From contig DJYJ01000020.1 in NCBI GenBank assembly GCA_002450075.1, positions 1 to 36,936 on the forward strand: a DNA stretch of 36,936 bases, given 5' to 3'. The position numbers were made by a program, and so were the translations under genes. The notes beneath the pieces are model-generated. The model worked only from the letters and a program-made list of their open reading frames with translations. It had not been told where the DNA came from and searched no databases. Of the stretch, positions 1 to 6,785 are shown in pieces (position 1 is the first letter of the stretch; each line of letters opens with the position of its first letter). This DNA comes from Clostridiales bacterium UBA6981 (GTDB lineage Bacteria > Bacillota > Clostridia > Oscillospirales > Oscillospiraceae).

Positions 1-38
1 GGCTGTTTCAGCCGGGCCCGAACATCGTTAACGAAAGT

Positions 39-1394
39 TTATTCACATAGTTCAGAATGGGATCTAAGCAAAGCTTTGAACAACACTTCATACAACTCAT
101 CATAGTTACCGGTTAGATCGGCTATTTCAAGTGCATGAAAATATGCGTCTTTTTCTTCACACTTTATATAAAGTGGACAGATCCTGCTTCGCACAAGCAT
201 AACATTCATAAACGCTCTTAATGTACGACCATTTCCGTCCGCAAACGGGTGGATAACAGTTAACCGATGGTGAAACTCAAAAACTCTTTCGAGGTACTTG
301 CTCAATGGCATTTGAACAACCTCAGAAAAATGCTGCTTTATCTCCCCATCGATTTTGATCAATTCGGGATAGATTTGGTTTGGATCCACAGTATCAAATT
401 TTGCGCCCATAACAAGGGTGTCCGTTTTTCGAACTTGGCCTCCACATTCCGGAAAGGGGAAGCAGGAAAACAGGTCTTTGTTTAGACTAAATGTATCAAA
501 GACGGAACAGCGATCCTTGATAGGACTTTCCAAAATGGCCTCATACATTTGGTAGTGACCGGCTATTGATAAAAACGCCTCATTTTTCTCTTGGCAATAC
601 TTACTCGCTTGCTTCTTGTGATACAAATCTGTCACAATCTCAGAAGCAGCTTCAAGGGATATATCAAGCCCTTCCATGCGACTATCGTTGTAAATGTAAT
701 TGTTCTGGAAGACGTTTTTAGCAAAGTCACTGGGAGTAAACGAAAGGTTCTGGGCAAAAGAATCAATTAACCCTTCATACAGTATCCTTGACGACATACC
801 CCGCTCGCGCCTCTTCTTATCAGGAGCAAACTTGGTAATTCGACGATTAAGAGATCCCGGATCGGTTGCGCCGCTAATGGCATGAAGCCGATATGCGATT
901 CGAAAAAGGCAGGCTTGGAAGCTAACTCCAAAGTAATCTGCAATTTCAAGAACGGCTTCAAAGGGCACATACCCGTTTACTTTTCTCTCATTAACTAGTC
1001 TCCGTAGTTCACCTATAGGCATAAGAATGGCTGCAGCAAAATCATCTGCAAATCTTTCAGATGGACTGCGATCACCTATTGGGCAAACAACTTGGCTTTC
1101 GGAGTCCCGAAAGTGGTGGCAGAGCTCATGAGCGGCAGTAAACCTCTGACGAGTAATGGGTCGTTTTAAGTTGATGCCGACTAATGGAACATCGTCCATT
1201 TGAGAAGCGGGAATATAAACACCTTCTAGCTTTCCAAAGGGGCGAAAAGAAAAAACAATTCCTTCGTCTTTCAGCATCTGGAAAGGATTGATTGGATATT
1301 CAATTTTGGCATCCGGGAAATATTCTCTCAAATATGCTGCCGCCATGGTATCAGCATTATAAAAGCTTTTTGCCCGGCCCTTAAACGTACTCAT
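39..1394 (-). CDS. ImmA/IrrE metallopeptidase fused to Fic domain (putative toxin)
   Basis: A 451-residue two-domain protein. The N-terminal part (about 1-170) has the ImmA/IrrE zinc peptidase signature AHELCHHF (His89, Glu90, His93) and a downstream ERFADDFAAAILMP helix (Glu113), as in peptidases that cleave XRE repressors. The C-terminal part (about 205-445) is a Fic domain with the complete active motif HPFADGNGRTLR (382-393), which in the family transfers AMP or a related group onto target proteins. NDSRMEG (236-242) precedes the Fic core and resembles the inhibitory-helix motif (S/T)xxxE(G/N), with Asp in the Ser/Thr position. The start codon directly follows the stop of the XRE gene (TAAATG), so the pair is probably translationally coupled. 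The gene is AT-rich compared with the chromosome. Both domains look intact. Toxicity and the protein target are inferred, not visible. Confidence 0.9.
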   Translation of the reverse strand: MSTFKGRAKSFYNADTMAAAYLREYFPDAKIEYPINPFQMLKDEGIVFSFRPFGKLEGVYIPASQMDDVPLVGINLKRPITRQRFTAAHELCHHFRDSESQVVCPIGDRSPSERFADDFAAAILMPIGELRRLVNERKVNGYVPFEAVLEIADYFGVSFQACLFRIAYRLHAISGATDPGSLNRRITKFAPDKKRRERGMSSRILYEGLIDSFAQNLSFTPSDFAKNVFQNNYIYNDSRMEGLDISLEAASEIVTDLYHKKQASKYCQEKNEAFLSIAGHYQMYEAILESPIKDRCSVFDTFSLNKDLFSCFPFPECGGQVRKTDTLVMGAKFDTVDPNQIYPELIKIDGEIKQHFSEVVQMPLSKYLERVFEFHHRLTVIHPFADGNGRTLRAFMNVMLVRSRICPLYIKCEEKDAYFHALEIADLTGNYDELYEVLFKALLRSHSELCE

Positions 1395-1712
1395 TTAGTT
1401 TCTCTGTTCCTTCAGCATTTCTTTGAATCGAATGAGATTCATTATCTCAGCTTGGTCAGTTTCACTCAGCCCCTCAAAGCTTCTTGCAAACATGGTTGCC
1501 GGAGCACTTAATTCTGCTCCATTAAGCAACTCATCTGCTGTAATACCAAAAAGAGTGCTAAGCTTTGACAATTCTTCCGCTGAAACCTTCCTGTTTCCTG
1601 CTTCTATTTGGGTGACTGCTGCTCTGTTAATTCCTAAAAATGATGCGACGTATTCTTGAGACAAATGAAGTTTATTACGATATGCTTTTATTCTTTCAGA
1701 CAATTCTTTCAC
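1395..1712 (-). CDS. XRE-family HTH transcriptional regulator
   Basis: About 105 residues. An XRE helix-turn-helix fills the first two thirds (LSQEYVASFLGINRAAVTQIEAG, within about residues 17-40), followed by a short acidic tail. I chose the GTG at 1712 because AAGGAG lies 8 nt upstream; a GTG at 1721 overlaps that ribosome-binding site. The gene abuts the ImmA-Fic gene. In the known ImmR/ImmA pairs of mobile elements, an XRE repressor is inactivated by its ImmA partner, so this protein is the likely repressor or antitoxin and the likely peptidase substrate. Autoregulation is suggested by a palindrome beside its promoter. Low GC supports acquisition with the downstream gene. Confidence 0.87.
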   Translation of the reverse strand: MKELSERIKAYRNKLHLSQEYVASFLGINRAAVTQIEAGNRKVSAEELSKLSTLFGITADELLNGAELSAPATMFARSFEGLSETDQAEIMNLIRFKEMLKEQRN

Positions 1713-1748
1713 AGTTATCACTCCTTCACATATCGCAGCAGCTGAACT

Positions 1749-1788
1749 AGTATAACATATTATATTCGAAAAGGCAACAATTATTGTT
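1749..1788 (-). promoter_or_regulatory. Promoter and candidate XRE operator
   Basis: On the minus strand, TTGCCT (1777-1772), a 17-nt spacer and TATACT (1754-1749) form a good vegetative promoter for the XRE/ImmA-Fic pair. A 13-nt palindrome, AACAATTATTGTT (1776-1788), overlaps the -35 edge and is the best candidate operator for the XRE protein. The promoter is well supported by spacing; the operator is an inference. Confidence 0.6.
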
Positions 1789-1876
1789 TGATTTTCTATC
1801 TATTTTGCTGACATTTTTTTCAATACAATCATCTCGCAGTCTCCTGTAAAGATCATTCCCAAGCCTCTATAATACA

Positions 1877-1910
1877 CAGAAGGTGCATCCTCATTGGATT
1901 GCACCTTCTG
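1877..1910. other. Perfect hairpin in the island edge
   Basis: CAGAAGGTGCA pairs with TGCACCTTCTG across a 12-nt loop that can add TCC/GGA pairs. It lies between the truncated spoIVB end and the XRE promoter. No T-run follows on either strand, so it is not a clear terminator. The rest of 1789-1987 is AT-rich with no supportable gene. Confidence 0.5.
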
Positions 1911-1987
1911 TCTCCGCGTCATAATTATTCGCTTTTCCGTGACTATGTACGATTCGTGTGAGGAAACGCCTGGTTTTTCGGTGGTTA

Positions 1988-2914
1988 TCATGTGGTTACT
2001 GACACATGCGTCACCGCGCCGACGATGCTGCCGTCCTGGATGATCGGGCTGCCGGACATGCCCTGGACGATGCCGCCCGCTCCGGAGACGAGCGAGGCGT
2101 CCGTGACCGTGAGCAGGGCGCGCGTGTGCCCGCCGTCGGTATAGACCCGGTCAACCTCCACGGCGTATTCCCGCGTCTCGTGCCCCGAGAGCGTGGAGAC
2201 GATGCTGGCCGCGCCGGTGTGGATCTGCCCCGTCTGCAGCAGCCGCCCGCCCGGGATCACGGCGATGTGGCCGAAGATGCCGGCGGCTGTGTTTTTCTCC
2301 ACGCTGCCGATCGACGCGCCGCTCTCGCTGCTGCCGCTCAGCTCGCCGGGGGTACCCGGCGTGCCGGGGCTCACGCCCACGATCTCCGCCGCGCAGATCC
2401 GCCCCTCGCGCAGCGGGACGCTTTGGCCGCTGCTCTCGTCGTTGACGCTGTGGCCGAGCGCGCCGTACAGGCCGCTTTCCGGTTCGATGAACGTGATCGT
2501 GCCGACGCCGGAGACGCCGTCGCGCAGCCACATGCCGAGCAGCCACTGGCCGCCGGGCGACAGCGCGGGACGCACGCGAAGCCGCACCGTCTCGCCGCCG
2601 CGCTGCACAGCGACGGAGGCCTCGTTTCCGCCGAGCCGCGCCACGGCGGCGATCAGATCCTCGGCCGTGCGGATCGTCTCGCCATTGATTTCCACGATCA
2701 GATCTCCGGGCCTGAAGCCCGCCTCCTCGGCCGGCGATACCGCGCCCGCGTCCGTCTCGACCATGGAAAAGCCGGAGACGATCACGCCGTCAGAGCTGAT
2801 CTCGATGCCGACCGCCTGGCCGCCGACGAGCAGCTCCTCCGCCCACACGCCGCACGGCATCATCACAAAGACGAGCGCGCAGAGGAGCCCCGCCGCGATC
2901 TTCTTTTTTCTCAT
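1988..2914 (-). CDS. spoIVB: SpoIVB-type sporulation serine protease, C-terminally truncated
   Basis: A 308-residue protein with a signal/anchor segment (about 4-25), a PDZ domain (about 45-115) and a SpoIVB peptidase domain. In Bacillus this protease is secreted by the forespore and activates the sigma-K processing checkpoint. The catalytic set is visible: His155 (GALGHSVND), Asp272 (TVTDAS) and Ser287 (GMSGSP), with the Asp-Ser spacing of 15 as in B. subtilis. The start at 2914 has a GGGGGGAA Shine-Dalgarno sequence and begins just before the hydrophobic segment. The protein stops at GAVTHVSVTT, whereas family members continue (THVxVNDP...GYGI) for about 20 or more residues. The break coincides with the change from GC-rich to AT-rich DNA, so the 3' end was replaced by the island. 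It may be a damaged allele. Confidence 0.85.
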   Translation of the reverse strand: MRKKKIAAGLLCALVFVMMPCGVWAEELLVGGQAVGIEISSDGVIVSGFSMVETDAGAVSPAEEAGFRPGDLIVEINGETIRTAEDLIAAVARLGGNEASVAVQRGGETVRLRVRPALSPGGQWLLGMWLRDGVSGVGTITFIEPESGLYGALGHSVNDESSGQSVPLREGRICAAEIVGVSPGTPGTPGELSGSSESGASIGSVEKNTAAGIFGHIAVIPGGRLLQTGQIHTGAASIVSTLSGHETREYAVEVDRVYTDGGHTRALLTVTDASLVSGAGGIVQGMSGSPIIQDGSIVGAVTHVSVTT

Positions 2915-3076
2915 ATCCCGTTCCCCCCGCATTTCGCTTGCTTTTTCGTTTCGCAACTTTCAGTATGTGCGGCGAGATGCAAAATAACGGAGGATAAAAC
3001 TTTCAGCTTTTCCAAATCCGAAGGCGGCCTTTGCGCGCGAGCAAAGACCGCCATTTGCCACATTTTTCTTTTTTCA

Positions 3077-3261
3077 GAGCGCCGCGGCATGGATGCTCCT
3101 CAAGATCGTTTCTGCGTTTTTCGAGCGCCGCGGCATGGATGCTCCTCAAGATCGTTTCTGCGTTTTTCAGAGCGCCGCGGCCTATGTACCGCGCAAGAAT
3201 GCTTTCGCGTTTTCAGAGCGGCGCGGCGGAGGTGTTTTCCAAGAACACCTTCGCCTTTTCA
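3077..3261. repeat. 46-bp tandem repeat, four copies
   Basis: Copies begin at about 3077, 3123, 3170 and 3216. The first two are identical over 46 bp; the third and fourth are diverged but keep the GAGCGCCGCGG-type head and the TTTC-rich tail. The last copy runs up to the final codons of ruvX, and the array fills much of the gap to spoIVB. The fourth copy contains a small hairpin, AGGTGTT/AACACCT. Function is unknown. Confidence 0.8.
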
Positions 3262-3669
3262 GCGGCGGCTGCCGAGATAGCCCTCGAGGATCAGGCTGGC
3301 CGCCACGGCGTCGACCGTCCGGCGGTGCACCTTTTCCTTTTTTCCCGCCGCGTGCAGGATCGCGTGCGCCTCGATCGAGCTGCGCCGCTCGTCCCACAGC
3401 ACGACCTCCAGACCGCTGTCGGCGCGCAGCAGCTCGGCAAAGGCGCGGCTCTTTTCGGCGCGCGGCCCCTCGGTGCCGTCCATGTTTTTCGGCAGCCCGA
3501 GCACCAGTGTGCCCACGTCGCGGCGTGCCGCTTCCTCGGCGATGCGCTTTGACGCGCGCTCCATGTTCCATTCCTCCATCGTCCAGGCCTCGCCGCAGAG
3601 GATGCCCGTGAGGTCCGACACCGCCAGACCGATCCGCGCGTCGCCGTAGTCGATCGCCATGATCCGCAT
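3259..3669 (-). CDS. ruvX: RuvX/YqgF-family putative Holliday junction resolvase / pre-16S rRNA nuclease
   Basis: A 136-residue protein of the YqgF RNase H-like fold, the usual family size. It opens with the strand and first catalytic Asp, MAIDYGDARIGLAV. LVLGLPKNMDGTEGPRA is the characteristic middle motif, VVLWDERRSS supplies the conserved Glu region, and VDAVAASLILEGYL is the C-terminal helix with the last Asp. I chose the ATG at 3669 because AAAGGAG lies 9 nt upstream and the protein then starts at the first strand; an upstream ATG at 3696 adds only nine unconserved residues. The family is linked to processing of 16S rRNA 5' ends and to Holliday junction resolution. The neighbour spoIVB is not functionally related. 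Confidence 0.9.
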   Translation of the reverse strand: MRIMAIDYGDARIGLAVSDLTGILCGEAWTMEEWNMERASKRIAEEAARRDVGTLVLGLPKNMDGTEGPRAEKSRAFAELLRADSGLEVVLWDERRSSIEAHAILHAAGKKEKVHRRTVDAVAASLILEGYLGSRR

Positions 3670-3715
3670 AGCTGTTTCTCCTTTTCTCTTATCCAAATAT
3701 AGATGGACGATCCCT

Positions 3716-3786
3716 CAGTCAGCTCCGCTGACAGCTCCCCCGCAGGGGGAGGCGAGAGCAAGCCGCAAGTGAGGAAGGCTATAAGG
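3716..3786. repeat. REP-like palindromic repeat
   Basis: Contains GTCAGCTCCGCTGAC and GCTCCCCCGCAGGGGGAG palindromes and ends in GGAAGGCTATAAGG (3773-3786). The same tail recurs at 9377-9390 and 9434-9447 next to the same kinds of palindromes, so this is one member of a dispersed family. Confidence 0.75.
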
Positions 3787-3908
3787 TTTTTATTTTTTTA
3801 TAATAGTATATCACATATTTTGTGTTTGAAAAGCACCGCGTGACGCGAAGGGCGCGCAGATTAGGGAGACGACAGGTTTTGACCGGACCTTTTCCGCCCA
3901 TACTTCAC

Positions 3909-3949
3909 AGAAAAATCCGGAAATACGTCAAGTATTCCCGGATTTTTCT
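3909..3949. terminator. Strong hairpin with A/T-rich flanks
   Basis: AGAAAAATCCGGAAATAC pairs with GTATTCCCGGATTTTTCT (one mismatch) around a short loop. The U-rich right side fits an intrinsic terminator. No gene ends close by; the surrounding 3787-4197 holds no supportable coding region. Confidence 0.5.
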
Positions 3950-4197
3950 ATTTTGTCTGGACGAAAAATCTCTCGCTCAAAACTGCTTTGCACGCAAAAA
4001 GTGATATTTTTTGTGTCGGACGAGGCGAAAAGCACAGGAATAATGGCTATATATTCCGAGCATTTTCAACGAAGTCCGGCGCAGAAATATCCTTTTTGCG
4101 CTGCCGTATCCCTATTCTGCGCGCCCTAAGATAGCGGCAGGGTTGGCAAAAGGGCGGAAAGCCTTGAAAAAAGCGCAAAAATTCGTGCAAAAAATGG

Positions 4198-4227
4198 TTG
4201 ACGACGGTGCGTCCGCTGTGCTATACT
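4198..4227 (+). promoter_or_regulatory. Promoter of rpmG-secE-nusG-rplK-rplA
   Basis: TTGACG (4198-4203), an 18-nt spacer and TATACT (4222-4227) form a strong vegetative promoter about 130 nt upstream of rpmG. It is the only good one seen before the operon. Confidence 0.7.
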
Positions 4228-4358
4228 TCATTTTACCTGTCGGACGAGAGGTTTCTTTTTGCGCGCTTTTTTTCGTGCAAACGCCCCTCGATCCATCATA
4301 CAGGGAGGCAATGCCCGCGCAGAAAAGGCGGGTAAATAAAATAGGAGGTGCCGAAAGA

Positions 4359-4520
4359 ATGGCTGCAGACGCAAGAGTTAAAATCACACTCAGATGCGAC
4401 GAATGCAAGCAGAGGAACTACAACACGGTCAAGAACAAGAAGAATACGTCCGACCGTTTGGAGCGCAGCAAGTATTGCCCCTTCTGCAGAAAGCATACCA
4501 AGCATGTGGAAACCAAGTAA
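4359..4520 (+). CDS. rpmG: 50S ribosomal protein L33
   Basis: A 53-residue L33 of the zinc-binding type, with two CxxC pairs (Cys13/Cys16 and Cys40/Cys43). It reads MAADARVKITLRC at the N-terminus and is preceded by TAGGAGGTG. It begins the translation/export cluster with secE and nusG, the usual order in Clostridia. L33 sits near the E site of the large subunit. An in-frame extension further upstream has no ribosome-binding site and is not part of the gene. Confidence 0.96.
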   Translation: MAADARVKITLRCDECKQRNYNTVKNKKNTSDRLERSKYCPFCRKHTKHVETK

Positions 4521-4541
4521 CTTCTGAAAGGACGCGTAGAA

Positions 4542-4814
4542 ATGGCTGAAGAAAAGAAGACGAACGCCGCTCCTGCCAAGGCCGTTACCGCCGTTAAGAA
4601 GGACGACACCAAGCCCGGCTTTTTCAAGAGAATCGCAAAGTGGTTCCGCGAGATGAAGAGCGAACTGAAAAAGGTGATCTGGCCCACGAGGCAGCAGCTT
4701 TTCAACAACACGCTCGTCTCCGTCGTCGTGATGGTGGCTTCCGCGCTGGTGCTGTGGGGCTTCGATCTGCTCGCGGGCGGTCTTGTGAACGCCCTGATCA
4801 AGCTGGCGGGTTAA
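4542..4814 (+). CDS. secE: Preprotein translocase subunit SecE
   Basis: A 90-residue SecE of the short Gram-positive type. A charged, Ala/Lys-rich N-terminus (1-28) is followed by the amphipathic helix and conserved hinge FFKRIAKWFREMKSELKKV / WPTRQQL (about 28-52), then one membrane helix (about 57-80). SecE clamps SecY in the membrane. AAAGGA lies upstream of the ATG. It sits 21 nt after rpmG and 4 nt before nusG, the classic linkage. Confidence 0.96.
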   Translation: MAEEKKTNAAPAKAVTAVKKDDTKPGFFKRIAKWFREMKSELKKVIWPTRQQLFNNTLVSVVVMVASALVLWGFDLLAGGLVNALIKLAG

Positions 4815-4818
4815 GCAC

Positions 4819-5343
4819 ATGGCTGAAGAGGCAAAATGGTACGTTGTTCATACCTATTCCGGGTATGAAAACGCGGTTTCCGCCGCGATCATGAAGGCTG
4901 CGGAAAACCGGAAAATGACCGACCTGATCCGGGAGGTCAATATCCCGATGGAGACCGTTACCGAGTATACCGACGCCGGCGAAAAGACCGTCGAGCGCAA
5001 GGTGTTCCCCGGTTACGTGCTCGTAAAAATGATCATGACGGACGAAAGCTGGCATCTGATCCGCAACGTCCGCGGTGCGACCGGCTTTGTCGGGAGCGAC
5101 GGCAAGGCCGTCCCTCTGACCGAGCAGGAGATCCTTGGTCTCGGTGTCGAGCATCAGGAGATCGTCGTCGGCTATGACGTCGGCGACCGCGTAAAGGTAA
5201 ACGACGGCCCGCTCGCCGGCTTCTTCGGCGTGGTGGATGAGCTGGAGCCCGAAAAGGATCGGGTCCGCGTGGTCGTTTCCATGTTTGGGCGTGAGACGCC
5301 CGTCGATCTCGAGCTTGACCAGGTCGAGGTCATCAAAGATTAA
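4819..5343 (+). CDS. nusG: Transcription termination/antitermination factor NusG
   Basis: A 174-residue NusG. The NGN domain occupies about 1-110 (KWYVVHTYSGYE near the start, KVFPGYVLVKM in the middle, GATGFVG). The KOW domain is at about 120-174 (VNDGPLAGFFGVVDEL). It binds RNA polymerase, modulates pausing and can couple transcription with translation. It overlaps nothing but starts only 4 nt after secE, so translational coupling is likely. Length and order match the family exactly. Confidence 0.97.
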   Translation: MAEEAKWYVVHTYSGYENAVSAAIMKAAENRKMTDLIREVNIPMETVTEYTDAGEKTVERKVFPGYVLVKMIMTDESWHLIRNVRGATGFVGSDGKAVPLTEQEILGLGVEHQEIVVGYDVGDRVKVNDGPLAGFFGVVDELEPEKDRVRVVVSMFGRETPVDLELDQVEVIKD

Positions 5344-5363
5344 TAAGAAAGAGGTGCTCCAAG

Positions 5364-5789
5364 TTGGCACAGAAAGTAGTTGGATACGTTAGATTCCAGG
5401 TTCCCGCCGGCAAAGCGACTCCGGCGCCCCCCGTCGGCCCGGCCCTCGGCCAGTACGGCGTAAACATCGGTCAGTTCACCAAGGATTTCAACGAGCGCAC
5501 CAAGGGCGATATGGGCCTGATGATCCCCGTTGTCATCACGGTTTACTCTGACCGCAGCTTCACCTTCATCACCAAGACTCCTCCTGCCGCTCTTCTCATC
5601 AAGAAGGCCTGCGGCATCGAGACCGCTTCCGGTGTCCCCCAGAGAGACAAGGTCGCGACCATCAGCAAGGAAGATGTCCGCAAGATCGCCGAGCAGAAGA
5701 TGCCCGACCTCAACTGCACCGACATCGAATCCGCGATGAGCATGATCGCCGGCACCTGCCGCTCCATGGGCGTCATCGTCGGCGACTGA
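5364..5789 (+). CDS. rplK: 50S ribosomal protein L11
   Basis: A 141-residue L11 that begins at a TTG codon (GAGGTG 8 nt upstream). The N-terminal domain has the proline-rich PAGKATPAPPVGPALGQYG motif (about 15-33) and the C-terminal domain binds 23S rRNA at the GTPase centre. It follows nusG by 20 nt and precedes rplA, the standard order. The TTG start is unambiguous because the conserved N-terminus AQKVVGYVRFQV begins right there. Confidence 0.97.
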   Translation: MAQKVVGYVRFQVPAGKATPAPPVGPALGQYGVNIGQFTKDFNERTKGDMGLMIPVVITVYSDRSFTFITKTPPAALLIKKACGIETASGVPQRDKVATISKEDVRKIAEQKMPDLNCTDIESAMSMIAGTCRSMGVIVGD

Positions 5790-5870
5790 GCGGACGATCG
5801 GAAACGTCCCTCAAACGTGGGAGGATTTCATCCATCCGACTTTTAACCACATTTTTAGGAGGAAACAAAA

Positions 5871-6563
5871 TTGTTTAGAGGTAAAAATTATAAAGAGAGC
5901 GTAAAGCTCATTGATAAGCAGGCGCTTTATGATCCGCAGGAGGCTCTCGCCCTCGTCTGCAGCGCCAGCAAGGCCAAGTTCGACGAGACCGTCGAGCTGC
6001 ACGTCAAGCTCGGTGTCGACGGCCGTCACGCCGACCAGCAGGTCCGCGGCGCCATCGTTCTGCCAAACGGCACCGGCAAGACCGTCCGCGTCCTGTGCTT
6101 CTGCCCGCCCGAGCAGGTCGAAGAGGCTCTCGCGGCCGGCGCCGACTATGCCGGCGGCATGGAGCTCGTCGAGAAGATCCAGAAAGAAAACTGGTTTGAG
6201 TTCGATACCGTTATCGCCAACCCCAAGATGATGGGCACCGTCGGCCGCCTCGGTAAGATCCTCGGACCGAAGGGCCTGATGCCGTCCCCGAAGGCCGGCA
6301 CCGTCACCCCCAACATTGCCCAGGCCATCGGCGAAGCCAAAGCCGGTAAGGTCGAGTACCGTCTGGACAAGACCAACATCATCCACTGCCCGATCGGCAA
6401 GGTCAGCTTCGGCGCCGAGAAGCTCTTCGAGAACTACTCCGCCCTGATCACCGCGATCATCAAGGCCAAGCCGGCCACTGCCAAGGGCCAGTATATCCGT
6501 TCCTGCGTCACGGCCTCCACGATGGGCCCCGGCGTCAAGATCAACGCCCAGAAGCAGCTGTAA
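5871..6563 (+). CDS. rplA: 50S ribosomal protein L1
   Basis: A 230-residue L1, full length. It starts at TTG, 7 nt after AGGAGG. Family landmarks include the region VELHVKLGVD (about 42-51), GTGKTVRVLCF, and the GRLGKILGPKGLMPSPKAGTV block that defines L1. L1 forms the mobile stalk at the E site and in many bacteria represses its own operon by binding the mRNA leader. The 81-nt gap from rplK has a small hairpin (GGACG/CGTCC at its beginning) but no recognised L1 site. A terminator follows, so rplJ/rplL are not part of this transcript. Confidence 0.97.
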   Translation: MFRGKNYKESVKLIDKQALYDPQEALALVCSASKAKFDETVELHVKLGVDGRHADQQVRGAIVLPNGTGKTVRVLCFCPPEQVEEALAAGADYAGGMELVEKIQKENWFEFDTVIANPKMMGTVGRLGKILGPKGLMPSPKAGTVTPNIAQAIGEAKAGKVEYRLDKTNIIHCPIGKVSFGAEKLFENYSALITAIIKAKPATAKGQYIRSCVTASTMGPGVKINAQKQL

Positions 6564-6578
6564 GCAGCTTGTTTCATC

Positions 6579-6615
6579 CCGCTCTCTGACCTCTTGTCGG
6601 AGAGCGGTTTTTTTG
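6579..6615 (+). terminator. Intrinsic terminator after rplA
   Basis: CCGCTCTCTGAC pairs with GTCGGAGAGCGG (one T-G wobble) across a 5-nt loop, followed by a run of seven T. This closes the ribosomal protein operon. Confidence 0.93.
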
Positions 6616-6656
6616 ATTTCTTTTTCTTAAGGAAAATAAAACTTTTCCTCCGGCCG

Positions 6657-6685
6657 TGGACTTTTCCGCGGCCGTGCGATATAAT
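6657..6685 (+). promoter_or_regulatory. Promoter upstream of the Pro/Thr-rich secreted protein
   Basis: TGGACT (6657-6662), a 17-nt spacer and a consensus TATAAT (6680-6685). It lies about 100 nt before the ATG at 6786. Confidence 0.6.
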
Positions 6686-6785
6686 AAAAAATACCCTGTG
6701 GATGCCGGCGCGTTTTCGCGCGCATTCACGGAGAGGTGTTGTATATGATCTGTCCATACAAGGATTCCCCAAGAGGAGGATGCCT

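Noticed and set aside
1800..1991. A 63-codon open frame on the minus strand at the island edge
   Set aside because: No ribosome-binding site, no recognisable domain, and it overlaps the hairpin and the spoIVB end.
2961..2967. Sporulation sigma promoter (CATACTG on the minus strand) before spoIVB
   Set aside because: It resembles a sigma-F/G -10 box, but no matching -35 stands at 17-18 nt.
3077..3261. CRISPR array
   Set aside because: The 46-bp units are contiguous, with no unique spacers, and no cas genes are nearby.
3822..4004. Short open frame between ruvX and rpmG
   Set aside because: It covers a strong hairpin, lacks a ribosome-binding site and has no family features.
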